From positions 1-64,000 of the forward strand of contig NZ_RXOZ01000006.1 in assembly GCF_003991205.1 (NCBI RefSeq): a stretch of 64,000 nt of DNA. The letters are read 5' to 3'. Origin of the DNA: Georgenia sp. SYP-B2076 (GTDB lineage Bacteria > Actinomycetota > Actinomycetes > Actinomycetales > Actinomycetaceae). The first letter of the stretch is position 1. Each line of letters opens with the position of its first letter. Positions 52,911 through 62,275 of the stretch are shown piece by piece. Position numbers and translations under genes: made by a program. The notes below the pieces were generated by a model that saw nothing but the letters and a program-made list of their open reading frames with translations, was not told the DNA's origin and ran no database searches.

Positions 52911-52929
52911 ATATATCAGCGCGATATAT
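52911..52929. promoter_or_regulatory. PadR-type operator
   Basis: Inverted repeat ATATATC-AGCGC-GATATAT, 7-bp perfect arms, 73 bp before the padR start in an otherwise very GC-rich upstream region. The AT-rich arms can also serve as the promoter -10. Probable autoregulatory site. Confidence 0.7.
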
Positions 52930-53001
52930 TCACCCGCTATGGCCGGTCGTTCGGCCGGGCCGGCGGGACACCCCTGCGGGACGACGACGGAGGAGGTCGG
53001 C

Positions 53002-53871
53002 ATGAGTGCACGCACGCAGGTGCTCGACCTCGCCATCCTCGGCCGGCTCAGCGGCACCCCGATGCACGGCTACGAGATCCGCAAGCAGCTCAACGCGACG
53101 CTCGGCGCCTTCCGCACGCTGTCCTACGGCTCCCTCTACCCCGCGCTGAAGTCGCTCACGGCGCGCGGGTTGATCGTCGCGGCCGACTCCACGGACGTCA
53201 CGCCCCCGCTGGCCGGGCGCCGGGCGCGCATCGTCTACCGGATCACCGACGCCGGGCGCGCCCACCTCGAAGGCTCGCTCGCCACCGCCGGGCCGGCCGC
53301 CTGGGACGACGACGCCACCTTCGACGTCCGCTTCGCCCTGTTCGGGAGCACGGACGCGACCACCCGCCTGCGCATCCTCGAGGGCCGGCGCGCCCGCATG
53401 GTCGAACGGATGGAGAACCTGCGCCAGTCCTTCGGCCGGACCTCCCGCCGCATGGACGCCTACACCGCCGAGCTCGCGCGCCACGGCCTCGAGCAGGTGG
53501 AGCGGGAGGTCGAGTGGCTCGAGCGGGTCATCGACACCGAGCGCGGGACCCGCGGCGCGCTCGACTACGGCGGCATCGCGGGCGCGACGCCGGACCTGGC
53601 CCAGGCGCCTCCGGTCGCGCGGGCGGCCGCTGCGGCCTCCACCACGGTGCCGCCGGCTGTGGCACCCACCACGGCGTCGGCGGCACCCACCACGGCTCCC
53701 ACAACAGCGGCACCTACCTCGCCGCCGGCGACCTCGGCACCCACCGCGCCGCCCGCGACCGCGGCACGGCCGCCCATCAGCGCGCCCCGGCGCGACAACC
53801 TCCCGGCGGGCGCCCCCGGCGTCCCTGTCCCCACAAGGAACGAAGTACCGATGAACAAGGAGCAACCATGA
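53002..53871 (+). CDS. PadR-family regulator with long Ala/Thr/Pro tail
   Basis: 289 aa. The PadR winged helix spans residues 5-85 ([59 protein letters not shown]). A coiled-coil C-terminal domain follows to about 195 ([19 protein letters not shown]). The last 90 residues are low-complexity Ala/Thr/Pro. The ATG has AGGAGG 5 bp upstream. The 3' end provides the ribosome site for ino1, and the stop overlaps the ino1 start, so the two genes are tightly coupled. Confidence 0.88.
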   Translation: MSARTQVLDLAILGRLSGTPMHGYEIRKQLNATLGAFRTLSYGSLYPALKSLTARGLIVAADSTDVTPPLAGRRARIVYRITDAGRAHLEGSLATAGPAAWDDDATFDVRFALFGSTDATTRLRILEGRRARMVERMENLRQSFGRTSRRMDAYTAELARHGLEQVEREVEWLERVIDTERGTRGALDYGGIAGATPDLAQAPPVARAAAAASTTVPPAVAPTTASAAPTTAPTTAAPTSPPATSAPTAPPATAARPPISAPRRDNLPAGAPGVPVPTRNEVPMNKEQP

Positions 53872-54947
53872 GCGCCATCCGAGTCGCCATCGTCGGCGTC
53901 GGCAACTGCGCGTCGTCGTTGGTGCAAGGTGTGCACTTCTACGCCGACGCCGACCCCGCCGCGACCGTCCCCGGGCTGATGCACGTCCAGTTCGGCGACT
54001 ACCACGTGCGCGACATCGACTTCGTGGCAGCCTTCGACGTCGACGGCAAGAAGGTCGGCACGGACCTGTCCGAGGCCATCAACGCCAGCGAGAACAACAC
54101 CATCAAGATCTGCGACGTGCCGCCGCTCGGCGTGCCCGTCCAGCGCGGCCACACCCTCGACGGCCTGGGCAAGTACTACCGCGAGACCATCGACGAGTCG
54201 TCCGCGGCGCCCGTGGACGTCGTCGCCAGCCTGCGTGAGACCAAGGCCGACGTCCTCGTCTGCTACCTGCCCGTGGGCTCGGAGGAGGCTGCGAAGTTCT
54301 ACGCCCAGTGCGCCATCGACGCCGGAGTCGCCTTCGTCAACTGCCTCCCGGTCTTCATCGCCGGCACCAAGGAGTGGGCGGACAAGTTCACCGCGGCCGG
54401 CGTGCCGATCATCGGTGACGACATCAAGTCCCAGGTGGGCGCGACCATCACGCACCGCGTGCTGGCGAAGCTCTTCGAGGACCGCGGCGTCGTGCTGGAC
54501 CGGACGTACCAGCTCAACGTCGGCGGCAACATGGACTTCAAGAACATGCTCGAGCGCGACCGGCTCGAGTCGAAGAAGATCTCCAAGACGCAGGCCGTGA
54601 CCTCGAACCTGCAGCACGACCTCGGCGCCAAGAACGTGCACATCGGCCCGTCGGACTACGTCCAGTGGCTCGACGACCGCAAGTGGGCGTACGTGCGCCT
54701 CGAGGGCCGCGCCTTCGGCGAGGTGCCGCTCAACCTCGAGTACAAGCTCGAGGTGTGGGACTCCCCCAACTCCGCAGGCATCGTCATCGACGCCGTGCGT
54801 GCGGCCAAGATCGCGCTGGACCGGGGCATCGGCGGACCGCTGCTCTCGCCGTCCAGCTACTTCATGAAGTCCCCGCCGGAGCAGCGCCCCGACGACCTCG
54901 CCCGCGAGACGGTCGAGGCGTTCATCGCCGGCGACATGGAGAGCTGA
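53868..54947 (+). CDS. ino1: Inositol-3-phosphate synthase
   Basis: Converts glucose 6-phosphate to myo-inositol 3-phosphate with NAD+, the first step to mycothiol and phosphatidylinositol in actinobacteria. 359 aa, typical. Seen: [16 protein letters not shown] for [69 protein letters not shown] and [21 protein letters not shown]. It begins within the padR stop (ATGA), with AAGGAG 5 bp upstream, so PadR control is expected. Confidence 0.95.
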   Translation: MSAIRVAIVGVGNCASSLVQGVHFYADADPAATVPGLMHVQFGDYHVRDIDFVAAFDVDGKKVGTDLSEAINASENNTIKICDVPPLGVPVQRGHTLDGLGKYYRETIDESSAAPVDVVASLRETKADVLVCYLPVGSEEAAKFYAQCAIDAGVAFVNCLPVFIAGTKEWADKFTAAGVPIIGDDIKSQVGATITHRVLAKLFEDRGVVLDRTYQLNVGGNMDFKNMLERDRLESKKISKTQAVTSNLQHDLGAKNVHIGPSDYVQWLDDRKWAYVRLEGRAFGEVPLNLEYKLEVWDSPNSAGIVIDAVRAAKIALDRGIGGPLLSPSSYFMKSPPEQRPDDLARETVEAFIAGDMES

Positions 54948-54973
54948 GGGCACCCGCCCCACGGCACCACCCG

Positions 54974-55004
54974 GGAGGCCCCGTCACGTCGTGGCGGGGC
55001 CTCC
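54974..55004. terminator. Hairpin between convergent ino1 and cation-ATPase genes
   Basis: GGAGGCCCCG / CGGGGCCTCC, 10-bp perfect arms with an 11-base loop. It overlaps the last codons of the ATPase and lies 27 bp after the ino1 stop. Confidence 0.8.
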
Positions 55005-57917
55005 GGCGTGCCGCAGCCGGTAGACGAGCTTGCGCAGCTCGTCGAACCACAGCACGGACGACGCCGTCGCGACGGCCACGGCCCAGTGGGCGAGGTCCAG
55101 GGAGGCGGTGCCGAAGGCGGCCTGAAGGAACGGCACCTCGACGACGGCCACCTGCAGCGCCGCGGCGAGCAGCACCGACGCCCACAGCCACCCGTTCGAG
55201 AAGAGGTGGCGGAACGCGCTCGTGGTCTCGGAGCGGGAGTTGAAGGTGTTGAAGAGCTGGGCGAGCACCAGCGTGGTGAAGCCGGCCGTGCGGGCCACCT
55301 CCAGGGAGTCCGAGCCCTCGACGAACCCGCCAGGCAGGAAGATGTCCATGGTCGCCAGCGTGGCCAGCCCCATGACCAGCCCGATCGACAGGATGCCGGT
55401 CCACATCCGCCGGTCGATGATCCGCTCGCTCATCCGCCGCGGACGCCGCGCCATGACGTCGTCGATCTCCGGGTCCACGCCCATCGCGAGGGCCGGCCCG
55501 GAGTCGGTGACCAGGTTGATCCACAGGATCTGGGTGGCCAGCAGCGGCACCACCACGGCCTCGTCCGAGGCGCCGGCCAGCCCGATGACGCCGGCGAAGA
55601 CCACGCCGAGGAAGACCGTGAAGACCTCCCCCATGTTCGAGGAGAGCAGGTAGCGCAGGAACTTCTTGATGTTGTCGAAGATGACCCTGCCCTGGCGGAC
55701 GGCCGCGACGATGGTGGCGAAGTTGTCGTCGCCGAGGACCATCTTCGCGGCCTCCTTCGTCACCTCCGTCCCCGTGATGCCCATCGCCACGCCGATGTCG
55801 GCGGACTTCAGGGCGGGGGCGTCGTTGACACCGTCGCCGGTCATGGCCACCACGTGGCCGTCGGCCTGGAGGGAGTCGACGATCTGGAGCTTGTTCTGCG
55901 GGGCGACGCGCGCGTACACCGACGTCGTGCGGGTCACCTCTCGCAGCTCGCCGGCGGACAGTGCGTCGAGCTCGGCGCCCGTGACCGCCCCGGCGCCCGG
56001 CGCGACGATCCCGAGGTCCTCGGCGATGCGCGCGGCCGTGGTGGGGTGGTCGCCGGTGATCATCATGACCCGGATCCCAGCGCGGTGGGCCTCCGTGACG
56101 GCGTCGGCCACTTCGGCGCGCGGCGGGTCGATGATGCCGACCACGCCGACGTAGACGAGGTCACGCTCCGCCTCCTCGTCCAGCTCACCCTCGGGGGCGG
56201 CGCCGTCGCCCACCCGGCGGTACGCCACGCCGAGGGTGCGGAACGCCTGGGAGGAGAGGTTCTCGACGTCGGCCAGTGCCTGCGCACGGCGCTCCTCGTC
56301 GAGCGGCACGACGTCCTCGCCGACCTGGAGGCCGGTGCACCGCTGGAGGAGCACGTCGGGGGCGCCCTTGGTCACGATCGCCCACGCGCCGTCGTCGTCG
56401 GGGTCGACCAGCGCCGACATCATCTTGCGCTCGGAGGTGAAGGGCACCTCGCCGCGACGCTCGAAGGTCTTGACCCGCTCCACGGTGCCGTCGAGCTTGT
56501 GGGCGGCGACGAGGAACGCGGCCTCGGTCGGGTCGCCCTGGATCTGCCACTCGCCGTCGCGCTCGCGCAGCTGGGCGTCGTTGGCCAGCGACCCGCCGCC
56601 GAGCACCAGCCGGGCCTCGTGGACGAGGGCGGGGTCGGTCAGCTCGTGGCCGCCGGCCAGGGCCACTCCCTCGGGCCGGTAGCCGACGCCGGTGAGCTCG
56701 ACCTCACCGGACGCGGTGACGACACGCTCGACGGTCATCTCGTTCTTCGTCAGCGTCCCGGTCTTGTCGGAGGCGATGACCGAGGCCGAGCCGAGGGTCT
56801 CCACGGAGTGGAGCTTCTTCACGACGGCGTTGCGCCGGGCCATCCGCTGCACGCCGATGGCCAGCACCACGGAGAGGATCGCCGGCAGGCCCTCGGGCAC
56901 GGCGGCGACGGCGAGGGAGACGCCCAGGAGGAGCACGGTGACGAGGTCGCTGAGCGAGGAGACCTCGTTCACGAGTGCCGTGACGGCCATGACCACCACG
57001 GCGATGACGATCACGGTGATGCCCAGGAGCTTGCTGACCCCGGCGATCTCCTTCTGCAGCGGCGACGGCTCCTCCGCGGTGGCGTCGAGCATCTCGGCGA
57101 TGGCGCCCATCTCGGTGCCCATGCCCGTGCCGGTGACCACGGCGCGGCCCACGCCCTGGGCGACGGCGGTGCCCTTGTAGACCATGTCGCGCCGGTCGCC
57201 GAGCGGCACGGGTTCCGGCAGTGTCGCGGGGTCCTTGGTGACGGCCTCGCTCTCGCCGGTCAGCGAGGCCTCGGAGATGCGCAGGGCGTTCGCCGTGAAC
57301 AGGCGCGCGTCGGCGCCCACCTCGTCCCCCTCGCTCAGCACGAGGACGTCGCCGCGGACGAGCTCGGCGGACGGGACGGTGCGCAGCTCGCCGCCGCGCA
57401 GCACCGTGGACGAGGCCGCGGTCATCGACTGCAGGGCCGCGACGGCGTTCTCCGCCTTGTTCTCCTGGGCGAACCCGAGCACCCCGTTGAGCAGGACGAC
57501 GGCGGCGATGACGACCGCGTCGATCGGCAGGCCCTCGGCCCCCTCGACCGCCCAGGCGACCACCGAGATGGCGACGGCGACCAGCAGGAGGTAGATCAGC
57601 GGGTCCTGGAACTGGGCGAGCACCTTGCGCCACAGCGGCACCGGCGCCTTCGCGCGCAGCTCGTTGGGCCCGTCGGCGGCCAGGCGGCGGGCGGCCTCGT
57701 CCTCGCTCAGGCCGGCGGCGGGCTCGACGCCCAGGTCCTGGGCCACCTCCGCGACGTCGGTCAGGGCCGGGTCGGCGCCCTTGACGCCGCCCTCCGCGGG
57801 GCCACCCTCCGCGGTGCCGCCCGGCGCGGGGGCGCCCTCCCCGACGCCGGACCGTGCGGTACCGCGGGACGTCGCGCTCCCGCGCGGCGCGGACCCATCA
57901 AAGTTTGATGCCTCCAT
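54984..57917 (-). CDS. P2-type cation-transporting ATPase (Ca2+/Na+-like)
   Basis: 977 aa. Motifs: LTGESEAVTK in the actuator domain, PEGLPAILSVVLA in M4 (metal-binding PEGL), phosphorylation site SDKTGTLTKNEM, KGAPDVLLQRC for nucleotide, TGDHPTTA, and TGDGVNDAPALKSADIGVAMG in the hinge. The N terminus has about 50 Gly/Ala/Pro-rich residues before the cation-ATPase N domain (LSEDEAARRLAADGPNEL). Six to ten membrane helices end at the C terminus. The PEGL motif suggests Ca2+, Mn2+ or Na+. Confidence 0.92.
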   Translation of the reverse strand: MEASNFDGSAPRGSATSRGTARSGVGEGAPAPGGTAEGGPAEGGVKGADPALTDVAEVAQDLGVEPAAGLSEDEAARRLAADGPNELRAKAPVPLWRKVLAQFQDPLIYLLLVAVAISVVAWAVEGAEGLPIDAVVIAAVVLLNGVLGFAQENKAENAVAALQSMTAASSTVLRGGELRTVPSAELVRGDVLVLSEGDEVGADARLFTANALRISEASLTGESEAVTKDPATLPEPVPLGDRRDMVYKGTAVAQGVGRAVVTGTGMGTEMGAIAEMLDATAEEPSPLQKEIAGVSKLLGITVIVIAVVVMAVTALVNEVSSLSDLVTVLLLGVSLAVAAVPEGLPAILSVVLAIGVQRMARRNAVVKKLHSVETLGSASVIASDKTGTLTKNEMTVERVVTASGEVELTGVGYRPEGVALAGGHELTDPALVHEARLVLGGGSLANDAQLRERDGEWQIQGDPTEAAFLVAAHKLDGTVERVKTFERRGEVPFTSERKMMSALVDPDDDGAWAIVTKGAPDVLLQRCTGLQVGEDVVPLDEERRAQALADVENLSSQAFRTLGVAYRRVGDGAAPEGELDEEAERDLVYVGVVGIIDPPRAEVADAVTEAHRAGIRVMMITGDHPTTAARIAEDLGIVAPGAGAVTGAELDALSAGELREVTRTTSVYARVAPQNKLQIVDSLQADGHVVAMTGDGVNDAPALKSADIGVAMGITGTEVTKEAAKMVLGDDNFATIVAAVRQGRVIFDNIKKFLRYLLSSNMGEVFTVFLGVVFAGVIGLAGASDEAVVVPLLATQILWINLVTDSGPALAMGVDPEIDDVMARRPRRMSERIIDRRMWTGILSIGLVMGLATLATMDIFLPGGFVEGSDSLEVARTAGFTTLVLAQLFNTFNSRSETTSAFRHLFSNGWLWASVLLAAALQVAVVEVPFLQAAFGTASLDLAHWAVAVATASSVLWFDELRKLVYRLRHAGGPATT

Positions 57918-57977
57918 CTATCCATGATGTCGTGGGCCCCCGGCGAATGCCAGGGCCCTCCCGGGACGTGTGGGGGA

Positions 57978-58069
57978 GGTCACGGCACCGCCGTGGGCGG
58001 GGTCACGGCGCCGCCATGGGCCAGGTCACGGCACCGCCATGGCCGAGGCCACGGCACCTGCCCCGAAGG
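57978..58069. repeat. Four 23-bp tandem repeats between the ATPase and MFS genes
   Basis: Units begin GG(T/C)CACGGC at 57978, 58001, 58024 and 58047, exactly 23 bp apart. The first three share GGTCACGGC(A/G)CCGCC; the fourth is decayed. They sit in the 256-bp divergent region that must hold both promoters. No gene is present. Confidence 0.8.
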
Positions 58070-58173
58070 TGCACGCCGCGCGAGGGCGCCGACCGCGGGT
58101 CGGGCGCCGTCGGATAGCCTGCAGCCGTGCTGACTCGTCCCACCGCCTGTGTCACCCCCCGGGCGGGAGACCG

Positions 58174-59487
58174 ATGAGCGTCCTGTCCGACCTGCGCACG
58201 CTCGCGGTCCACCGCGACTTCCGCAAGCTGTTTACCGTCCGGCTGGTCTCCCAGTGCGGCGACGGCATGTTCCAGGTGGGCCTGGCGACACTGTTCTTCT
58301 TCAACCCGCAGAACATGGCGACCGCGAGCGGCGCCGCCGCCGCCTTCGCGGTGCTGCTGCTGCCCTTCACGGTCGTCGGGCCCTTCGCCGGCCCGCTGCT
58401 GGACCGGTGGCAACGCCGCCAGGTGCTGCTCGTGGGCAACGCCGTCCGGGTGGTGCTCGCCCTCGCCCTCGCGGTGCTCATGGGCGCGGTCGGCGTCGGT
58501 CTCCCCGTGTACGTCCTGGCGCTGGTGACCCTGGGCGTCAACCGCTTCCTCCTCTCGGCGCTCTCCGCGGGCCTGCCGCGCGTGGTCCCCCGCGAGCAGC
58601 TGCTCATGGCCAACACCCTCACCCCGACCCTGGGGGCGGTCTCCGCCGTCGTCGGTGCGGCCTTGGGGCTCCTGATCGGCTGGCTCGTGCCGGCCGGCCG
58701 GGTGCACGACGGCGCCGTCCTCGCGACGGCGGCGCTGCTCTTCGCGGCCGCGTCCGCCCTGGCCCTGCGCCTGCGCAGGGACCAGCTCGGCCCGGAGCGC
58801 CGGCCGGCGTCGGGCCACCTGTGGCAGGACGTGCGGGCGACGGCGGCCGAGATGGTCGACGGCGCGCGCTACCTCGTCGCGCGGCGCACGCCCGGCATGG
58901 GCCTGGCCGTCATGGCGACGCACCGGTTCCTGTACGGGATGAACTTCATCGCGCTGCTGCTCATCTCCCGCAACCTGCTGTCCGACCCGACCGACGCCGG
59001 CGCCGGCCTGAAGACGTTCGCGCTGCTGACCGGGGTCTCGTTCGCGGGGAACGGGCTCGCGATCGTCCTGACGCCCATCGCGCACGAGCGGATGCGGCCC
59101 TCGGCGTGGATCGTGACGTGCCTGGGCATCGCCGGGCTCAGCCAGGCGCTGCTGGCGACGTCGGCGTCGTTCATGGTGATCGCGGCGGCGGCGATCCTCA
59201 TGGGCGTGGGCGTCCAGGGCGCGAAGATCGCGGTTGACACCATCGTCCAGCGCGACACCGACGACTCCTACCGGGGCCGCGCCTTCTCCCTCTACGACGT
59301 CCTCTACAACGCCGCGTTCGTGGGCGCGGCGGCGCTGGCCGCCGCCGTCCTGCCCGACACGGGCTGGTCGCGGGGCGTCTTCGCGGCGCTCACCGTGGTG
59401 TACGTGCTCGTGGCGCTGGCCTACCGGGCGGGCACCGCGCGCGTGCACGACCAGCCGGTCCCGGTGCTCGGCATCGAGCGCACCTGA
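58174..59487 (+). CDS. MFS-family transporter
   Basis: 437 aa, about twelve helices, of the MFS_3/enterobactin-exporter-like type: RDFRKLFTVRLVSQCGDGMFQ at the start, PFAGPLLDRWQRRQVLLVGN between helices 2 and 3 (motif A form). No substrate can be assigned. The ATG has GGGAGA upstream. Its stop codon region is duplicated 31 bp downstream. Confidence 0.87.
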   Translation: MSVLSDLRTLAVHRDFRKLFTVRLVSQCGDGMFQVGLATLFFFNPQNMATASGAAAAFAVLLLPFTVVGPFAGPLLDRWQRRQVLLVGNAVRVVLALALAVLMGAVGVGLPVYVLALVTLGVNRFLLSALSAGLPRVVPREQLLMANTLTPTLGAVSAVVGAALGLLIGWLVPAGRVHDGAVLATAALLFAAASALALRLRRDQLGPERRPASGHLWQDVRATAAEMVDGARYLVARRTPGMGLAVMATHRFLYGMNFIALLLISRNLLSDPTDAGAGLKTFALLTGVSFAGNGLAIVLTPIAHERMRPSAWIVTCLGIAGLSQALLATSASFMVIAAAAILMGVGVQGAKIAVDTIVQRDTDDSYRGRAFSLYDVLYNAAFVGAAALAAAVLPDTGWSRGVFAALTVVYVLVALAYRAGTARVHDQPVPVLGIERT

Positions 59488-59523
59488 CCCCGCCGGCGCG
59501 CGCGTCGAGCGCACCTGACCCCG
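59474..59523. repeat. 19-bp direct repeat at the MFS gene end
   Basis: TCGAGCGCACCTGACCCCG occurs at 59474-59492, where it encodes the last residues and stop of the MFS protein, and again at 59505-59523. The copies are identical and 31 bp apart, a recent short tandem duplication. Confidence 0.85.
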
Positions 59524-59554
59524 GCCGATCCGCCCGCCGCGGAGCCCGAGGGAG

Positions 59555-60091
59555 CTACTCCGGAGGCGCGGCGGGGCGGACCTCCCACTCGGCCACCGGG
59601 CCGGGCACGAGCCGGAAGAGCGGGTGCAGCGCCGGCACGGCGACGCCCGCGAGCTGGCGGGCGCGCTCAGGGGAGCGCAGGTGCAGCTTGGCCATGAGGT
59701 GCTCCCACTCGTAGGCCGCCTGGCCGGTGGTGACGTCGATCTGGGCGCCGGCCACCTCCGGCGGGCCGGCGTCGGCGTCGAGGGTGCCGCACGCCGGATC
59801 GGTGGCCCCCGGCTCCCGGGCCTCGGGCCCGCACCAGCCGCGTGGGCGCGTGAGGATCTTCGTCGCGTCGTACCGATAGCCGCGCGAGGTCGCCTCGTCG
59901 ACGAGGCCCGCCAGGTAGGCGCCGACGGCACCGAGCGGATCCGGCTGCGCCTGGAAGCGGGCCAGCTGCGGGTGGTGGCGGTAGCCCTTGGTGCGCCCGG
60001 CGAGGACGGCCTGCGCGAGCAGGCTCTCGCGCCAGCACGCGGTCAGCCCCTGCCGGTCGAGGTAGGCGGGATGCAGCGACCACATCCTCAT
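59555..60091 (-). CDS. Pyrimidine-dimer DNA glycosylase family protein
   Basis: 178 aa. The start MRMWSLHPAYLDRQGLTACWRESLLAQAVLAG is diagnostic (shown here as MRMWSLHPAYLDRQ and WRESLLAQAVLAG): it matches the pyrimidine-dimer glycosylase (Pyr_excise) family, which recognises UV-damaged DNA. HHPQLARFQ follows, as in relatives. The C-terminal part (YEWEHLMAKLHLRSPERA) is also conserved. A longer upstream frame lacks similarity. The enzymatic role is by family; activity is not certain for bacterial members. Confidence 0.82.
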   Translation of the reverse strand: MRMWSLHPAYLDRQGLTACWRESLLAQAVLAGRTKGYRHHPQLARFQAQPDPLGAVGAYLAGLVDEATSRGYRYDATKILTRPRGWCGPEAREPGATDPACGTLDADAGPPEVAGAQIDVTTGQAAYEWEHLMAKLHLRSPERARQLAGVAVPALHPLFRLVPGPVAEWEVRPAAPPE

Positions 60092-60116
60092 GCGGCCATC
60101 CCGGAAGGGGTGGCGC

Positions 60117-60171
60117 GCGATGTACTCCGGAGTCGAAAACTCGGCCATACGCCGAGCGATGTACTCCGGAG
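60117..60171. repeat. Two copies of a 16-bp sequence before the glycosylase gene
   Basis: GCGATGTACTCCGGAG at 60117-60132 and 60156-60171, 39 bp apart. The first copy contains the palindrome ACTCCGGAGT. They lie 26-80 bp upstream of the pyrimidine-dimer glycosylase start, where operator sites would be expected. Confidence 0.7.
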
Positions 60172-60209
60172 CGGGAAGGGCTGGGAGGCGGGGCGGCGCA
60201 CGCCCGGCC

Positions 60210-61679
60210 TCAGTCCCGCGCCGCCCACCACGCCAGCAGGGCCTCGCGGGCGGCGTCCTCACCGAGCGGCCCGCGTTCCATGCGCAGGTCGAGCAGGAAC
60301 CGGTACGCCTGCCCCACCACCGGGCCGGCCGGGATGCCGAGGAGCGTCATGATCGCCGAGCCGTCGAGGTCGGGGCGGATCGCCTTGAGCTCCTCCTGGC
60401 CGCGGAGCTCGGCGATGCGCTCCTCGAGGTCGTCGTACGCGGCGGACAGGCGCATGGCCTTGCGCTGGTTGCGGGTGGTGCTGTCCGCGCGGGTGAGCCG
60501 GTGCAGCCGCTCGAGCAGGGGCCCGGCGTCGGTGACGTAGCGCCGCACCGCCGAGTCGGTCCACGCTCCGTCGCCGTAGCCGTGGAAGCGGAGGTGGAGC
60601 TCGACCAGCCGGGTCACGTCCTTGATGGTCTGCTTGTCGAAGCGCAGCGCCTTGAGCCGCCGGGCGGTGAGCTTGGCCCCGACGAGCTCGTGGTGGTGGA
60701 AGCTCACGCCGCCCCCGGGCTCGAAGCGCCGCGTGGCCGGCTTGCCGACGTCGTGCATGACGGCCGCCAGCCGCAGCACCAGGTCCGGCGCCGGCACGGG
60801 CCCGTCCGGTCCCGTCTCCAGCGCGATGGCCTGGTCGAGGACGGTGAGCGTGTGCTCGTAGACGTCCTTGTGGCGCTTGTGCTCGTCGACGGTCCGCTGG
60901 AGCTCCTCGAGCTCGGGCAGGACGACCGCGGCCACCCCGGTGTAGACCATGACCTCCAGCCCGCGGCGGGGCGCGGGCGAGACCAGTAGCCGCTCGAGCT
61001 CGGCGCGCACCCGCTCGGCGGAGACGATCTCCAGCCGGGAGGCCATGTCGCTCATCGCCGCCATGACGTCCTCGGCGACGTCGAAGCCGAGCTGGGCGGT
61101 GAACCGCGCGGCCCGCATGATCCGCAGGGGGTCGTCGTCGAAGGACTGGGTCGCCGAGACCGGGGTGCGCAGCACCTCGTCGGCGAGGTCGTCCAGGCCG
61201 CCGGTCGGGTCCACGAAGGTCAGGTCCGGGATGCGCACGGCCATGGCGTTGACCGTGAAGTCGCGGCGGGTGAGGTCGCCCTCGAGGGTCTCGCCGTACT
61301 CCACGGCCGGCTTGCGCGAGCCCACCTCGTACGCCTCGGTGCGGTAGGTCGTCACCTCGACGACGACGTCACCCTTGCGGGCGCCGATCGTGCCGTACTC
61401 CTTGCCGATGTCCCAGCACGCGTCACCCCACGCCGTCAGGATCCGCTCGGTCTCCTCGGGGCGCGCGGAGGTGGCGAAGTCGAGGTCGTGGGCGACGTGC
61501 CCGAGGAATGCGTCACGCACCGGACCCCCGACCAGGGCGAGCTCGTGGCCCGCCGCGGCGAAGGCCTCCCCCACCTCCATCACGGCCCGGGGCAGGGCGG
61601 ACAGGGACTCGAGCGCCCTGCGCTGGAGGCGGACCTTGCGATCGGCGTCGGTGAAGCGGTTCGTGTTGGGGCTGGGCAC
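60210..61679 (-). CDS. CCA tRNA nucleotidyltransferase
   Basis: Adds or repairs the CCA end of tRNA; 489 aa. Seen: LVGGPVRDAFLG and DLDFATSARPEE of the nucleotidyltransferase head, RRDFTVNAMAV, DPLRIMRAARFTAQLGF, and an HD domain with VMHDVGKPATRRF and HHHELVGA. The GTG start (VPSPNTNRFTD) is the family's usual N terminus; the ribosome site is weak. Divergent from the NUDIX gene, as in other actinobacteria. Confidence 0.93.
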   Translation of the reverse strand: MPSPNTNRFTDADRKVRLQRRALESLSALPRAVMEVGEAFAAAGHELALVGGPVRDAFLGHVAHDLDFATSARPEETERILTAWGDACWDIGKEYGTIGARKGDVVVEVTTYRTEAYEVGSRKPAVEYGETLEGDLTRRDFTVNAMAVRIPDLTFVDPTGGLDDLADEVLRTPVSATQSFDDDPLRIMRAARFTAQLGFDVAEDVMAAMSDMASRLEIVSAERVRAELERLLVSPAPRRGLEVMVYTGVAAVVLPELEELQRTVDEHKRHKDVYEHTLTVLDQAIALETGPDGPVPAPDLVLRLAAVMHDVGKPATRRFEPGGGVSFHHHELVGAKLTARRLKALRFDKQTIKDVTRLVELHLRFHGYGDGAWTDSAVRRYVTDAGPLLERLHRLTRADSTTRNQRKAMRLSAAYDDLEERIAELRGQEELKAIRPDLDGSAIMTLLGIPAGPVVGQAYRFLLDLRMERGPLGEDAAREALLAWWAARD

Positions 61680-61750
61680 CGCACAAGCCTGCCACGCCGC
61701 ACCGTGGCGACCCACACGCCCGGGGTCGTGCACATCATTACAGTGGCCAC

Positions 61751-62275
61751 ATGCCTGCCGCCTTCCCCGTGCCGCGCCCCCGGGCTCCGCGGCCTCCGCG
61801 GAGCCGGCTCGTGAACACGCGCTCGAGCATCCTGCCGGTGGTGGACGAGACCTCCGCGGGGGGCCTGGTCGTCGATGTCGTCGAGGGCCGCGCCTTCACC
61901 GCCGTCATCGCCCGCCGCAACCGGGCCGGACGCCTCGAGTGGTGCCTGCCCAAGGGGCACCTCGAGGGCGAGGAGACCCCCGAGGAGGCCGCCGTGCGCG
62001 AGATCGCCGAGGAGACCGGGATCACCGGCCGCATCCTGCGCCACCTCGCCACCATCGACTACTGGTTCGCGGGGACCGACCGCCGGGTGCACAAGGTCGT
62101 CCACCACTTCCTGCTCGAGGCCACCGGGGGCGTGCTGACCATCGAGAACGACCCCGACCACGAGGCGGAGGACGTCGCGTGGGTGGAGCTGACCGAGGTG
62201 GCCTCGCGGCTCGCGTACCCGAACGAGCGGCGCGTGGTCGCCACCGCGCGGGACGTGCTGGCCGGTCGCGCATGA
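61751..62275 (+). CDS. NUDIX hydrolase
   Basis: 174 aa with a complete NUDIX box: GHLEGEETPEEAAVREIAEE (GX5EX7REUXEE). It hydrolyses a nucleoside diphosphate linked to another group. The N terminus is Pro/Arg-rich. Its stop overlaps the DUF6049 start by 4 bp (ATGA). Confidence 0.92.
   Translation: MPAAFPVPRPRAPRPPRSRLVNTRSSILPVVDETSAGGLVVDVVEGRAFTAVIARRNRAGRLEWCLPKGHLEGEETPEEAAVREIAEETGITGRILRHLATIDYWFAGTDRRVHKVVHHFLLEATGGVLTIENDPDHEAEDVAWVELTEVASRLAYPNERRVVATARDVLAGRA

Noticed and set aside
55008-57908. A 2.9-kb plus-strand frame opposite the cation ATPase
   Set aside because: Same cause: the ATPase is unmistakable on the minus strand, and the opposite translation is His/Arg/Gly-rich low complexity.
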